Source: Thauera aromatica_A
GTDB taxonomy: Bacteria > Pseudomonadota > Gammaproteobacteria > Burkholderiales > Rhodocyclaceae
Length of the DNA stretch: 64,000 nucleotides
Assembly (NCBI RefSeq): GCF_023093595.1
Contig: NZ_JALLIK010000098.1
Location: forward strand, 1-64,000
Reading direction: 5' to 3'
The notes under the pieces are model-generated. The model was not told the origin of the DNA, ran no database searches, and saw nothing but the letters and a program-made list of their open reading frames with translations. Within the stretch, counting starts at the first letter, position 1; every line of letters starts with the position of its first letter. Shown piece after piece: positions 56,418 to 64,000 of this stretch. The translations under genes and the position numbers were made by a program.

Positions 56418-59290
56418 CGATTCAGGCCGGAGAGCATTTCGCGCGCTGCGCTGCGCTGTGCGGTGGAGCCTTCGCCGATGACTTCGCGGAGCAGTTCGGC
56501 AGCCCCTTCCCGGTCGCCCATTTCCTCGTACGCCCGCGCCAGTTCGAGCTTGGTCTCGATGCCATCGCCCTCGCCGCGCGAGGCGGCCTTGTCGGCGAGG
56601 TCGGCGCCGATACGGACCTCGTCCGGCGCGGGGATTTCCGTGACCGAAATGCCGGCTCCAGCGAGCGTATCGAGTTCGAGATCGAGCGTGCCCAGATTCA
56701 GTTCAGGCGCAGTATCCGCGGACGGCGCGGCGGGCGCGGGCTCATCGGGGCTGAAACCGGAATCGAGCGGGCGGCGGTCGGCGCCCGTGCTCCCCGGGGC
56801 GGGCGCGGACTGGAGCTCGGACTCAGGCGCGGAGGCCGGACCGAACTGCGCATCCTGTTTCGCCGCCTCGCTCGGACGCCCGCCCTCGAACACATCGGCA
56901 GCATCATCCGGGCACACCACCGTAGCGTTCATGTCGACTGCCCAGGGCTGCGGCGCATCCACCTCCAGGTCGAGGTCGAGGTCGGGCAACTCGAAATCCA
57001 GCGCTGCGACAAAGCCGGCCTCCCCGGTGCGGTCCTGCGCACCGCGGCCGGGCTCGACCGCATTCCCGGCCTCTCCGCCAGTACCGAAATCGAGGTTGAA
57101 ATCGAATTCCAGCCCGGCATCCTCTTGCGCTGCAGCCGCCGGCTCGGCCTGCGCCGGCGCTTCAGCGACATGCGCAGTTGCGGTTGCCGGCGCGTCAAGC
57201 CCGAGATCGAAGTCGAGCGCCTCCGCCCGTGCATTGACTGGCAGCACCGGCGCAGCCGTGGACACCGCAGCGGACGCGCCCGCCCGGGACGCGGTAACGG
57301 AGGCCATTGCCCCCCCTTGTTGCGCATCGCCGTGCGGCACCGCAGCGGACGCGCCCTCCTGCTCCACGCCTCCTTCCGCCGGGTTCGCCGGCTCGGCGGA
57401 ATCGGGCGGATGCCGGTCGACAACGTCCCGCTGCATGCTGGGAAGCTCGCCGATCACGGCCTGCGATGCAGCCACGCCCCCGCCCAATGCCACGGCGGTG
57501 GCCTCCCGATAACGAGGGTTCTTCGGGTCGAGCTTGCGCCCCAGCGCCGCCGCCTTGTCCCAATCCCGGCCGCGACCGGCAGTGAGGGCGAACAGCTCGC
57601 CTGCCACTTCTCCGAACCGCGACGGATCGCCGCGCTGGGCATAGATCTCGAGCAGCTTCAGATGGATTGCGGCGCGCTTCGGGTCCGTTTTCAGCGCATC
57701 CTGGAGGATCTCCTCGGCCTGTGCATCGCGGCCATAGGCCATATACACATCGGCCTCGGCGACCGGGTCGACGCCTTCGTCGGTATCGATCGACGCCAGC
57801 CCCGAACGGCCGAAATCGGTATTCATGATGCTCGCCGCGGCTGCATCCGCATGATGTCCGCCGCTGCCGGTAAAAACGGCGTCGCCCGCACCCTCTTCCC
57901 CCGCACCGGCCTGGCGCGCCTCGGCTTGCCTGCGCCGCCAGCCGAGTCCCGCATGCGCCAGCAGCAGGACGAGGATGCCCGCCGCGCCGGCGAGCAGTCT
58001 CGAATCCCCGAGCACGGTTTCAAGCACGCCGGGAGCGCTGTCAACGCCCGACGGCGGAGCGTTCTGCGCGCTCGCGGAAGCCGGGGCGGGAGCGATCTTC
58101 GCCGCCCGGGCCGCTTCGGTGCCGGCGGCCTCCGCCCCAGCCGCGGCCGGTCGCGGCTCCGGGCTGGCACCGGCCTGCCCTTCCCGCGCCTCCGCCGCGG
58201 CGGGTGCCGCCCGTTCCTGCAGGCTGCCCATGGTCCCGTTTTGCAACTCCAGCAGGCGCTGCAGGCCGCGGATGCTGCTTTCAAGCAAGGCAAGGCGGGC
58301 GGCGGCCTCGTCAAGCGAGCGCTCGCGCGCGCTGAGCTCTTCTTCGAGCGCCTGCAGACGCACTTCGGCTTCGCCCGCCCCGGCAGGCCGGCTGCGGGAT
58401 ACATGCAGCTGGTCGGAGTGGTCGTCGCCCGCTGCGCGCGCATCCACCCGGGGTACGATGCGCCCCGCGCTCGCCTGCTCATCGGCAGGCGCGGACACCG
58501 GCGCACGGTACTCCACCGCGGCGGCGAGGCCGCGCCGGTAAGCGTCGAAATCGGCAGCCTGAGCACGAATCTCGCGCTGCGCCTGTTCCGCGCCGATCGC
58601 CCGCACCGTATCGGCGGCGGGCAGGCTCAGCACCGCGCCGGTGCGCAAGCGGTTGATATTGCCCTCGGCAAAGGCTTCGGGATTGGTGCGATAAAGCGCC
58701 ACCAGCATCTGGTCCTGCGTCATCCCCGGCTGAAGATGGGTGGCGGCGATGCGATAGAGCGTATCGCCGCGGCGCACCGCATGGGTCGATGGCAACGCGC
58801 CGCCGGCGGGCGCGGAGCGTGCGGCGGCGAGCGGTGGACGCGGCAGCGGGGAAGCGACCGGAGCCTCGACCGCAGCCGCAAGCGGGCTCGGTGCGGCAAA
58901 ATCGACGGGGTCGAGCAAGAAGGTGTATTCACGCACCAGCCGCCCTGCCTCCCAGTTCAACTCGACCAGCAAATCGACGAAGGGATCGTTGATCGGACGC
59001 TCGCTCGACAGGTGGATCACCCCTCCCGCGGCCCCGACATCGACGCGGAGGCGGATGCTGCGGACTGTGCTGCCGTAACCGAGTTGGGCCTGCCGGAAGG
59101 CCTCGGGTGAAGCGATGCGGGCATTCAGCGAGCGTAACTCCTGGGGGGTGGCACTGACCGGGATCTGCGCACGCAGCGGCTGACCCAGGGCGCTGAACAC
59201 GCTGATCTGCCCCAGCCCCGCACCCTGGACGGCGAAAGGGATCGCCGCGATGGAAAGGGCGATGAGTGATGCCTTGAGCGACCTGGTCAT
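56414..59290 (-). CDS. fimV: FimV/HubP-family polar landmark protein
   Basis: FimV proteins organise the cell pole and type IV pili in beta/gammaproteobacteria. It has 958 residues from the ATG at 59290. Signal peptide (about 1-24), then the FimV N-terminal domain beginning GLGQISVFSALGQPL, a LysM domain near 160-215 (VRRGDTLYRIAATHL), a coiled coil (about 300-350), one membrane segment near 430-450, a very acidic low-complexity cytoplasmic region, and a C-terminal TPR-type FimV domain (about 915-955). It is the first gene of fimV-ecfT-truA-trpFBA and onward. Confidence 0.9.
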   Translation of the reverse strand: MTRSLKASLIALSIAAIPFAVQGAGLGQISVFSALGQPLRAQIPVSATPQELRSLNARIASPEAFRQAQLGYGSTVRSIRLRVDVGAAGGVIHLSSERPINDPFVDLLVELNWEAGRLVREYTFLLDPVDFAAPSPLAAAVEAPVASPLPRPPLAAARSAPAGGALPSTHAVRRGDTLYRIAATHLQPGMTQDQMLVALYRTNPEAFAEGNINRLRTGAVLSLPAADTVRAIGAEQAQREIRAQAADFDAYRRGLAAAVEYRAPVSAPADEQASAGRIVPRVDARAAGDDHSDQLHVSRSRPAGAGEAEVRLQALEEELSARERSLDEAAARLALLESSIRGLQRLLELQNGTMGSLQERAAPAAAEAREGQAGASPEPRPAAAGAEAAGTEAARAAKIAPAPASASAQNAPPSGVDSAPGVLETVLGDSRLLAGAAGILVLLLAHAGLGWRRRQAEARQAGAGEEGAGDAVFTGSGGHHADAAAASIMNTDFGRSGLASIDTDEGVDPVAEADVYMAYGRDAQAEEILQDALKTDPKRAAIHLKLLEIYAQRGDPSRFGEVAGELFALTAGRGRDWDKAAALGRKLDPKNPRYREATAVALGGGVAASQAVIGELPSMQRDVVDRHPPDSAEPANPAEGGVEQEGASAAVPHGDAQQGGAMASVTASRAGASAAVSTAAPVLPVNARAEALDFDLGLDAPATATAHVAEAPAQAEPAAAAQEDAGLEFDFNLDFGTGGEAGNAVEPGRGAQDRTGEAGFVAALDFELPDLDLDLEVDAPQPWAVDMNATVVCPDDAADVFEGGRPSEAAKQDAQFGPASAPESELQSAPAPGSTGADRRPLDSGFSPDEPAPAAPSADTAPELNLGTLDLELDTLAGAGISVTEIPAPDEVRIGADLADKAASRGEGDGIETKLELARAYEEMGDREGAAELLREVIGEGSTAQRSAAREMLSGLNR

Positions 59291-59441
59291 GTTGGATTTC
59301 AAACCGCGTTTCCCCCCGAAACTGAGCTTTACGGCCAAAGGCGATCGTGGATCGGCCTGTGAATCTAGCATCTTCCCAGCCTTCCCGCATCAGCCGGCGC
59401 CGGCCCGCGGCGTACCCGGCGCGGCGCTCCGTAATGATGAC

Positions 59442-59463
59442 AAAGGGGGCTTTCGCCCCCTTT
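59442..59463. terminator. Terminator between asd and fimV
   Basis: A perfect AAAGGGGGC/GCCCCCTTT stem with a TTTC loop, 23 bases after asd. The T-run is better on the forward strand, but asd is the only gene it can serve. Confidence 0.65.
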
Positions 59464-59486
59464 TAGTCTGCTGGAAGGAAGAACGC

Positions 59487-60626
59487 TCAGCGTTCGAGCA
59501 GGATGCGCAGCATCCGGCGCAGCGGTTCGGCCGCCCCCCACAACAACTGGTCGCCGACGGTGAAGGCGCCGAGGTACTCGGGTCCCATCGCCATCTTGTG
59601 GAGCCGCCCGACCGGGACGGTCAGCGTGCCGGTGATCGCGGTCGGGGTCAGTTCGCGCTCGGTCGCCTCGCGCTCGTTGGGCACGACCTTCACCCATTGA
59701 TTGCCGCCGGCGATGATCTCGCTGAGCTCGTCGAGCGGCACGTCCTTCTTCAGCTTGATCGTCAGCGCCTGCGAATGGCAGCGCATCGCGCCGATGCGCA
59801 CGCACAGGCCGTCGATCGGAATCGCGCCCGGAGTGCGGAAGGCCGGATTGCCGAGGATCTTGTTGCATTCGGCGCCGCCCTTCCATTCTTCCTTGCTCTG
59901 GCCGTGTTCGACCGGGACGTCGATCCACGGGATGAGGCTGCCGGCGAGCGGGGTGTTGCGGAAGTTCTTCTTCGGGAAGGCGTCTGAACGCATGGTCTCG
60001 GCGACCTTGCGGTCGATTTCGAGGATCGCCGAGGCCGGGTCGGCGAGCAGGTCCTTGACCGAATCGTGGAGGGTGCCCATCTGGCTGATCAGCTCGCGCA
60101 TGTTCTGCGCGCCGGCGCCCGAAGCGGCCTGGTAGGTCATCGCCGAGATCCACTCCACCAGGCCGTGGCGGAGCAGGCCGCCCAGGCCCATCAGCATCAG
60201 CGACACGGTGCAGTTGCCGCCGATCCAGTTGCGCCCGCCCTTGGCCAGCGCGGCGTCGATGACGTTGCGGTTGACCGGGTCGAGGATGATCACCGCGTCG
60301 TCATTCATGCGCAGCGCCGATGCGGCGTCGATCCAGTGGCCGTTCCAGCCGGTGGCGCGCAGCTTGGGGAAGACTTCCTTGGTGTAGTCGCCGCCCTGGC
60401 AGGTGATGACGATGTCGCAGGCCTTGAGCGCGTCGATGTCCGTCGCGTCCTGCAGCGGCGACGCCGCTTCCTTGCCGCCGAAGGACGGCGCCTTGCCGCC
60501 GGCGTTGGAGGTGGAGAAATACACCGGCTCGATGAAGGCGAAGTCGCCCTCTTCCACCATGCGCTGCATCAGCACGGAACCGACCATGCCACGCCAGCCG
60601 ACCAGACCGACTCGATTCATGTTCAT
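59487..60626 (-). CDS. asd: Aspartate-semialdehyde dehydrogenase
   Basis: Reduces aspartyl phosphate to the semialdehyde, the branch point for Lys, Met and Thr (the dapA substrate). It has 379 residues. The NADP motif is GLVGWRGMVGS, the catalytic Cys139 is in GGNCTVSLM, and the substrate His lies in IGAMRCHSQ. This is the Gram-negative type Asd. It is preceded by leuB 49 bases upstream. Confidence 0.97.
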   Translation of the reverse strand: MNMNRVGLVGWRGMVGSVLMQRMVEEGDFAFIEPVYFSTSNAGGKAPSFGGKEAASPLQDATDIDALKACDIVITCQGGDYTKEVFPKLRATGWNGHWIDAASALRMNDDAVIILDPVNRNVIDAALAKGGRNWIGGNCTVSLMLMGLGGLLRHGLVEWISAMTYQAASGAGAQNMRELISQMGTLHDSVKDLLADPASAILEIDRKVAETMRSDAFPKKNFRNTPLAGSLIPWIDVPVEHGQSKEEWKGGAECNKILGNPAFRTPGAIPIDGLCVRIGAMRCHSQALTIKLKKDVPLDELSEIIAGGNQWVKVVPNEREATERELTPTAITGTLTVPVGRLHKMAMGPEYLGAFTVGDQLLWGAAEPLRRMLRILLER

Positions 60627-60674
60627 CACTCTCTACAGAAACGTTCTTCGAAAAACCTTTGCAGGTACGACAGC

Positions 60675-61739
60675 TTACAGTGCCGCGAGCACCGCGTCGC
60701 CCATCTCGCGCGTACCGACCTTGTTGGTGCCCGGCTCGAAAATATCGCCGGTGCGATAGCCCTGGGCGAGCACCTTCTTGACCGCATTTTCGATGCGCTG
60801 CGCGGCCGCTTCCTGATTGAAGGTATAGCGCAGCATCATCGCCGCCGAAAGGATGGTGGCGAGCGGGTTGGCAAGGTTCTTGCCAGCGATATCGGGCGCC
60901 GAGCCGTGCGAAGGCTCGTACAGGCCCTTGTTGTCGGCGTCGAGCGAGGCCGAGGGCAGCATCCCGATCGAACCGGTGAGCATCGAGGCCTCGTCCGACA
61001 GGATGTCGCCGAACATGTTGCCGGTGACCATCACGTCGAACTGCTTGGGCGCGCGCACGAGCTGCATCGCGGCATTGTCGACCAGCATGTGGCTGAGCTC
61101 GACGTCGGGGTAGTCCTTCGCCATCTCGTCGGCGATGTCGCGCCACAGCTGGGTGCACTCGAGCACGTTCATCTTGTCGACCGAGCACAGCTTCTTGCCG
61201 CGCTTTTGCGCCGCCTCGAACGCGACCTTGAGGATGCGGCGGATCTCGTACTCGGCGTAGATCATCGTGTTCCAGCCCACGCGCTGCGGCGTGCCCTCGA
61301 CCTCGCGCGTCTCGATGCCGCGCGGCTGGCCGAAGTAGATGTCGCCGGTCAGCTCGCGCACGATCAGGATGTCCAGGCCGGCGACGATCTCGGGCTTGAG
61401 CGAGGAGGCGTTGGCGAGCTCCGGATACAGGATCGCCGGGCGCAGGTTGGCGAACAGGTTCAGATCCTTGCGGATGCCAAGCAGGCCGCGCTCCGGGCGC
61501 TGCTCGCGCGGCAGGGCGTCCCACTTCGGGCCGCCGACGGCGCCGAGCAGCACCGCGTCGGCCGCGCGTGCGAGCTTGCGGGTGGCTTCCGGATACGGGG
61601 TGCCGGTGGCATCCACCGCACAGCCGCCGAGCAGCGCCTCTTCCATTTCCAGCTTCAGGTCGAGCGCGTCGAGCACGCGCACGGCCTGCGCCATGATCTC
61701 GGGACCGATGCCGTCACCCGGCAGCACGCAAATCTTCAT
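60675..61739 (-). CDS. leuB: 3-isopropylmalate dehydrogenase
   Basis: Oxidative decarboxylation of 3-isopropylmalate in leucine synthesis. It has 354 residues from the ATG at 61739 (AAGGAAG upstream). Substrate motif GLLGIRKDLNLFANLRP, metal Asp in SDEASMLTGSIGMLPSAS, and the NAD motif EPSHGSAPDIAGK. It lies 50 bases after leuD. Confidence 0.98.
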   Translation of the reverse strand: MKICVLPGDGIGPEIMAQAVRVLDALDLKLEMEEALLGGCAVDATGTPYPEATRKLARAADAVLLGAVGGPKWDALPREQRPERGLLGIRKDLNLFANLRPAILYPELANASSLKPEIVAGLDILIVRELTGDIYFGQPRGIETREVEGTPQRVGWNTMIYAEYEIRRILKVAFEAAQKRGKKLCSVDKMNVLECTQLWRDIADEMAKDYPDVELSHMLVDNAAMQLVRAPKQFDVMVTGNMFGDILSDEASMLTGSIGMLPSASLDADNKGLYEPSHGSAPDIAGKNLANPLATILSAAMMLRYTFNQEAAAQRIENAVKKVLAQGYRTGDIFEPGTNKVGTREMGDAVLAAL

Positions 61740-61789
61740 CGGATCAACTTCCTTGTTTCGGTAAGCCCTGTCGTTGCAGGCGACGGGAC

Positions 61790-62428
61790 TCAGGCAAAAT
61801 AATAGGGGTGTTCGGCGCGGCGGCGCTCTTCGAAGGCGCGGATCTTGTCGGCGTGGCGCAGCGTGAGGCCGATGTCGTCCCAGCCGTTCAACAGGCATTC
61901 CTTGCGGAAGGGGTCGATGTCGAAGGCGATCGACTTGCCGTCCGGGCGGGTGATGGTCTGCGCCGCGAGGTCGACCTTCAGGCGGTAGCCCGCGCTGGCC
62001 TCGCACTGGCGGAACAGCGCGTCGACCTCGGCGGCGTCGAGCTTGATCGGCAGCAGACCGTTCTTGAAGCTGTTGTTGAAGAAGATGTCGGCAAAGCTGG
62101 GGCCGATCAGGACGTGGAAACCGTAGTCTTCGAGCGCCCACGGCGCGTGCTCGCGCGAGCTGCCGCAGCCGAAGTTGTCGCGCGTGAGCAGGATCTGCGC
62201 GCCCTGGTAGCGCGCCTGGTTGAGCACGAAGTCCGGGTTCAGCGGACGCGCGCTGCAGTCCTGGCCGGGCTCACCGACGTCGAGGTAGCGCCACTCGTCG
62301 AAGGCATTGGGGCCGAAGCCGCTGCGCTTGATCGACTTCAGGAACTGCTTGGGGATGATCGCGTCGGTATCGACGTTGGCGCGGTCGAGCGGCGCGACCA
62401 GGCCGTCGAGCGTGGTGAACGGTTTCAT
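61790..62428 (-). CDS. leuD: Isopropylmalate isomerase small subunit
   Basis: The swivelling-domain subunit of the LeuCD enzyme that isomerises isopropylmalate. It has 212 residues, the bacterial standard. The substrate-binding loop GCGSSREHAPWAL is present. The start shares a base with the stop of the entericidin gene (TAATG), so the two are coupled. Confidence 0.97.
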   Translation of the reverse strand: MKPFTTLDGLVAPLDRANVDTDAIIPKQFLKSIKRSGFGPNAFDEWRYLDVGEPGQDCSARPLNPDFVLNQARYQGAQILLTRDNFGCGSSREHAPWALEDYGFHVLIGPSFADIFFNNSFKNGLLPIKLDAAEVDALFRQCEASAGYRLKVDLAAQTITRPDGKSIAFDIDPFRKECLLNGWDDIGLTLRHADKIRAFEERRRAEHPYYFA

Positions 62429-62556
62429 TACTTGACTGCCCTCTGGATGGCCTCGCCACCCTTTTCGATGTCCTTGCCGACGCCCTGCACGGTGTTGCAG
62501 GCGATGGAGACGAAGCCGGCGACGAGCGCAGCGGCGATCAGTGCGAGTTTGTTCAT
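62428..62556 (-). CDS. Entericidin A/B-family small lipoprotein
   Basis: A 42-residue lipoprotein: signal MNKLALIAAALVAGF, lipobox VSIAC (Cys20), then NTVQGVGKDIEKGGEAIQRA, the entericidin pattern. E. coli entericidins form a toxin/antidote lipoprotein pair controlled in stationary phase; here only one member is present. The ATG at 62556 has GGAGA upstream. It lies between leuC and leuD and is coupled to leuD by TAATG, a position known in betaproteobacteria. Confidence 0.85.
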   Translation of the reverse strand: MNKLALIAAALVAGFVSIACNTVQGVGKDIEKGGEAIQRAVK

Positions 62557-62585
62557 GGCATTCTCCGGAAGCTGGAATGCGGTGC

Positions 62586-63995
62586 TCAGGCCAGCGTGCG
62601 CACGTCGGTGAAGCGCCCGGTCACCGCGGCCGCGGCGGCCATCGCCGGACTGACGAGGTGGGTCCGCCCGCCCGCGCCCTGACGGCCTTCGAAGTTGCGG
62701 TTCGAGGTCGAGGCGCAGCGCTCGCCCGGTTCCAGGCGGTCGGCGTTCATCGCCAGGCACATCGAACAGCCCGGTTCGCGCCACTCGAAGCCGGCGGCGA
62801 GAAAGATCTCGTGCAGGCCTTCCGCTTCGGCCTGGCGCTTGACCAGGCCCGAGCCCGGCACCACCAGTACGCGGCGGACGCTGGCCGCCTTGCTGCGCCC
62901 TTTCGCCACTGCGGCCGCTTCGCGCAGGTCTTCGATGCGCGAGTTGGTGCACGAGCCGATGAAGACCTGATCGACCGCGATCTCGGTGATCGGCGTATTC
63001 GGGGCCAGTCCCATGTATTTCAGCGCGCGCTCGATGCCCTCGCGCCGCACCGGGTCGGCAACCGCGGCGGGGTCGGGGACGCACCCATCGATGGAAGTGA
63101 CCATTTCCGGCGAGGTTCCCCAGGTGACCTGGGGCTGGATGTCCTCGGCCCGCAGCCCGACGACCTTGTCGAACTGCGCCCCGTCGTCGCTCTTCAGCGT
63201 ACGCCAGTAGGCCACGGCCTGGTCCCAGGTTTCGCCCTGCGGCGAGAAGGGGCGATCCTTCAGGTAGGCGATCGTGGTTTCATCGACGCCGACCAGCCCG
63301 GCGCGGGCGCCGGCCTCGATCGCCATGTTGCAGACCGTCATCCGCCCTTCCATCGACAGCGCGCGGATCGCGCTGCCGCCGAATTCGATCGCGTAGCCGG
63401 TGCCGCCGGCGGTGCCGATCCGGCCGATGATGGCGAGCACCACGTCCTTGGCGGTGACGCCGCGGCCGAGTTCGCCGTCGACTTTCACCAGCATGGTCTT
63501 CGACTTTTTCTGCAGCAGGCACTGGGTGGCGAGCACGTGCTCGACCTCGGAGGTGCCGATGCCGTGCGCCAGACAGGCGAAGGCACCGTGGGTGGACGTG
63601 TGGGAGTCGCCACAGACCACGGTCATGCCCGGCAGGGTGGCGCCGTTCTCCGGTCCGATCACGTGCACGATGCCCTGGCGGGCGTCCTTGAACGGGAAAT
63701 AAGCCAGCGCGCCGACGGCGCGGATATTGGCGTCCAGCGTCTCGACCTGCTGGCGCGACACCGGATCCTGGATGCCTTGCTCCCAGTGGTCGGTGGGCGT
63801 GTTGTGGTCGGCGGTGGCGACGATGGAACGGATCCGCCACGGCTTGCGTCCGGCCAGCTTGAGCCCTTCGAAAGCCTGCGGGCTGGTCACTTCATGCACC
63901 AGATGGCGGTCGATGTAGATCAGCGCCGTGCCGTCGGCTTCCTGGTGGACGACATGACTGGACCAGAGCTTTTCGTACAGCGTTTGCACTTGCAT
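62586..63995 (-). CDS. leuC: Isopropylmalate isomerase large subunit
   Basis: The 4Fe-4S aconitase-type subunit, which isomerises 2- to 3-isopropylmalate with LeuD. It has 469 residues and is complete, starting 5 bases from the window edge (MQVQTLYEKLWSSHVV). Cluster cysteines are in GSCTNSRIED and CSMCLAMN. Its promoter lies beyond the window. Confidence 0.97.
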   Translation of the reverse strand: MQVQTLYEKLWSSHVVHQEADGTALIYIDRHLVHEVTSPQAFEGLKLAGRKPWRIRSIVATADHNTPTDHWEQGIQDPVSRQQVETLDANIRAVGALAYFPFKDARQGIVHVIGPENGATLPGMTVVCGDSHTSTHGAFACLAHGIGTSEVEHVLATQCLLQKKSKTMLVKVDGELGRGVTAKDVVLAIIGRIGTAGGTGYAIEFGGSAIRALSMEGRMTVCNMAIEAGARAGLVGVDETTIAYLKDRPFSPQGETWDQAVAYWRTLKSDDGAQFDKVVGLRAEDIQPQVTWGTSPEMVTSIDGCVPDPAAVADPVRREGIERALKYMGLAPNTPITEIAVDQVFIGSCTNSRIEDLREAAAVAKGRSKAASVRRVLVVPGSGLVKRQAEAEGLHEIFLAAGFEWREPGCSMCLAMNADRLEPGERCASTSNRNFEGRQGAGGRTHLVSPAMAAAAAVTGRFTDVRTLA

Positions 63996-64000
63996 CCCGT

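Overview
The window is about 64 kb of high-GC chromosomal DNA from a betaproteobacterium, most likely order Rhodocyclales (the Thauera / Azoarcus / Aromatoleum group). This is inferred from gene order (leuC-leuD-leuB-asd-fimV-truA-trpFBA-accD-folC-cvpA-purF-metZ; gyrA-serC-pheA-hisC-tyrA-aroA/cmk-rpsA-ihfB-lapAB; surE-pcm-nlpD-rpoS) and from the protein sequences. No database was searched.

Region by region: (1) 1-964 looks like one end of an integrated element: lower GC, one unrecognised gene (96-626), and a complete tRNA-Ser(UGA) sitting 13-18 bp from the broken 5' half of a second tRNA-Ser(UGA). (2) 1.2-12 kb: rlmD, a small Ala-rich lipoprotein, bamC-dapA, a deacetylase-family enzyme, mltB, a DUF2189 membrane protein, then surE-pcm-nlpD-rpoS, and tRNA-Pro(GGG). 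(3) 12.3-20 kb: the translation cluster thrS-infC-rpmI-rplT-pheS-pheT-ihfA-merR (leftward), with infC starting at a rare AUC codon, preceded by tRNA-Val(GAC). (4) 20-26.3 kb: lapA-lapB-cysM-ydbH-ynbE-ydbL-exonuclease, an envelope-biogenesis group (LPS control plus an AsmA-like lipid-transport trio), and a GlsB-type membrane protein. (5) 26.3-37.6 kb: gyrA-serC-pheA-hisC-tyrA-aroA/cmk(fused)-rpsA-ihfB, a mixed-function supraoperon for aromatic amino acids, serine, DNA topology and translation. (6) 37.7-41.8 kb, rightward: grpE-dnaK-dnaJ with good sigma-32 promoter matches before grpE and dnaK. (7) 41.9-46 kb: a thioesterase, cysS, two tandem cyclophilins, lpxH. (8) 46-64 kb, all leftward: leuC-entericidin-leuD-leuB, asd, fimV, an orphan EcfT-like membrane protein, truA, trpF-trpB-trpA, accD, folC, SPOR protein, cvpA, purF, metZ.

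Most genes are tightly packed; many stop/start codons overlap (ATGA, GTGA, TGATG, TAATG), which indicates translational coupling. Nearly everything right of 1.1 kb is core housekeeping DNA. The one clearly accessory segment is the left end, and the broken tRNA-Ser beside a complete replacement tRNA is the most unusual structure seen. No insertion sequence, CRISPR array, rRNA or prophage gene cluster was found.
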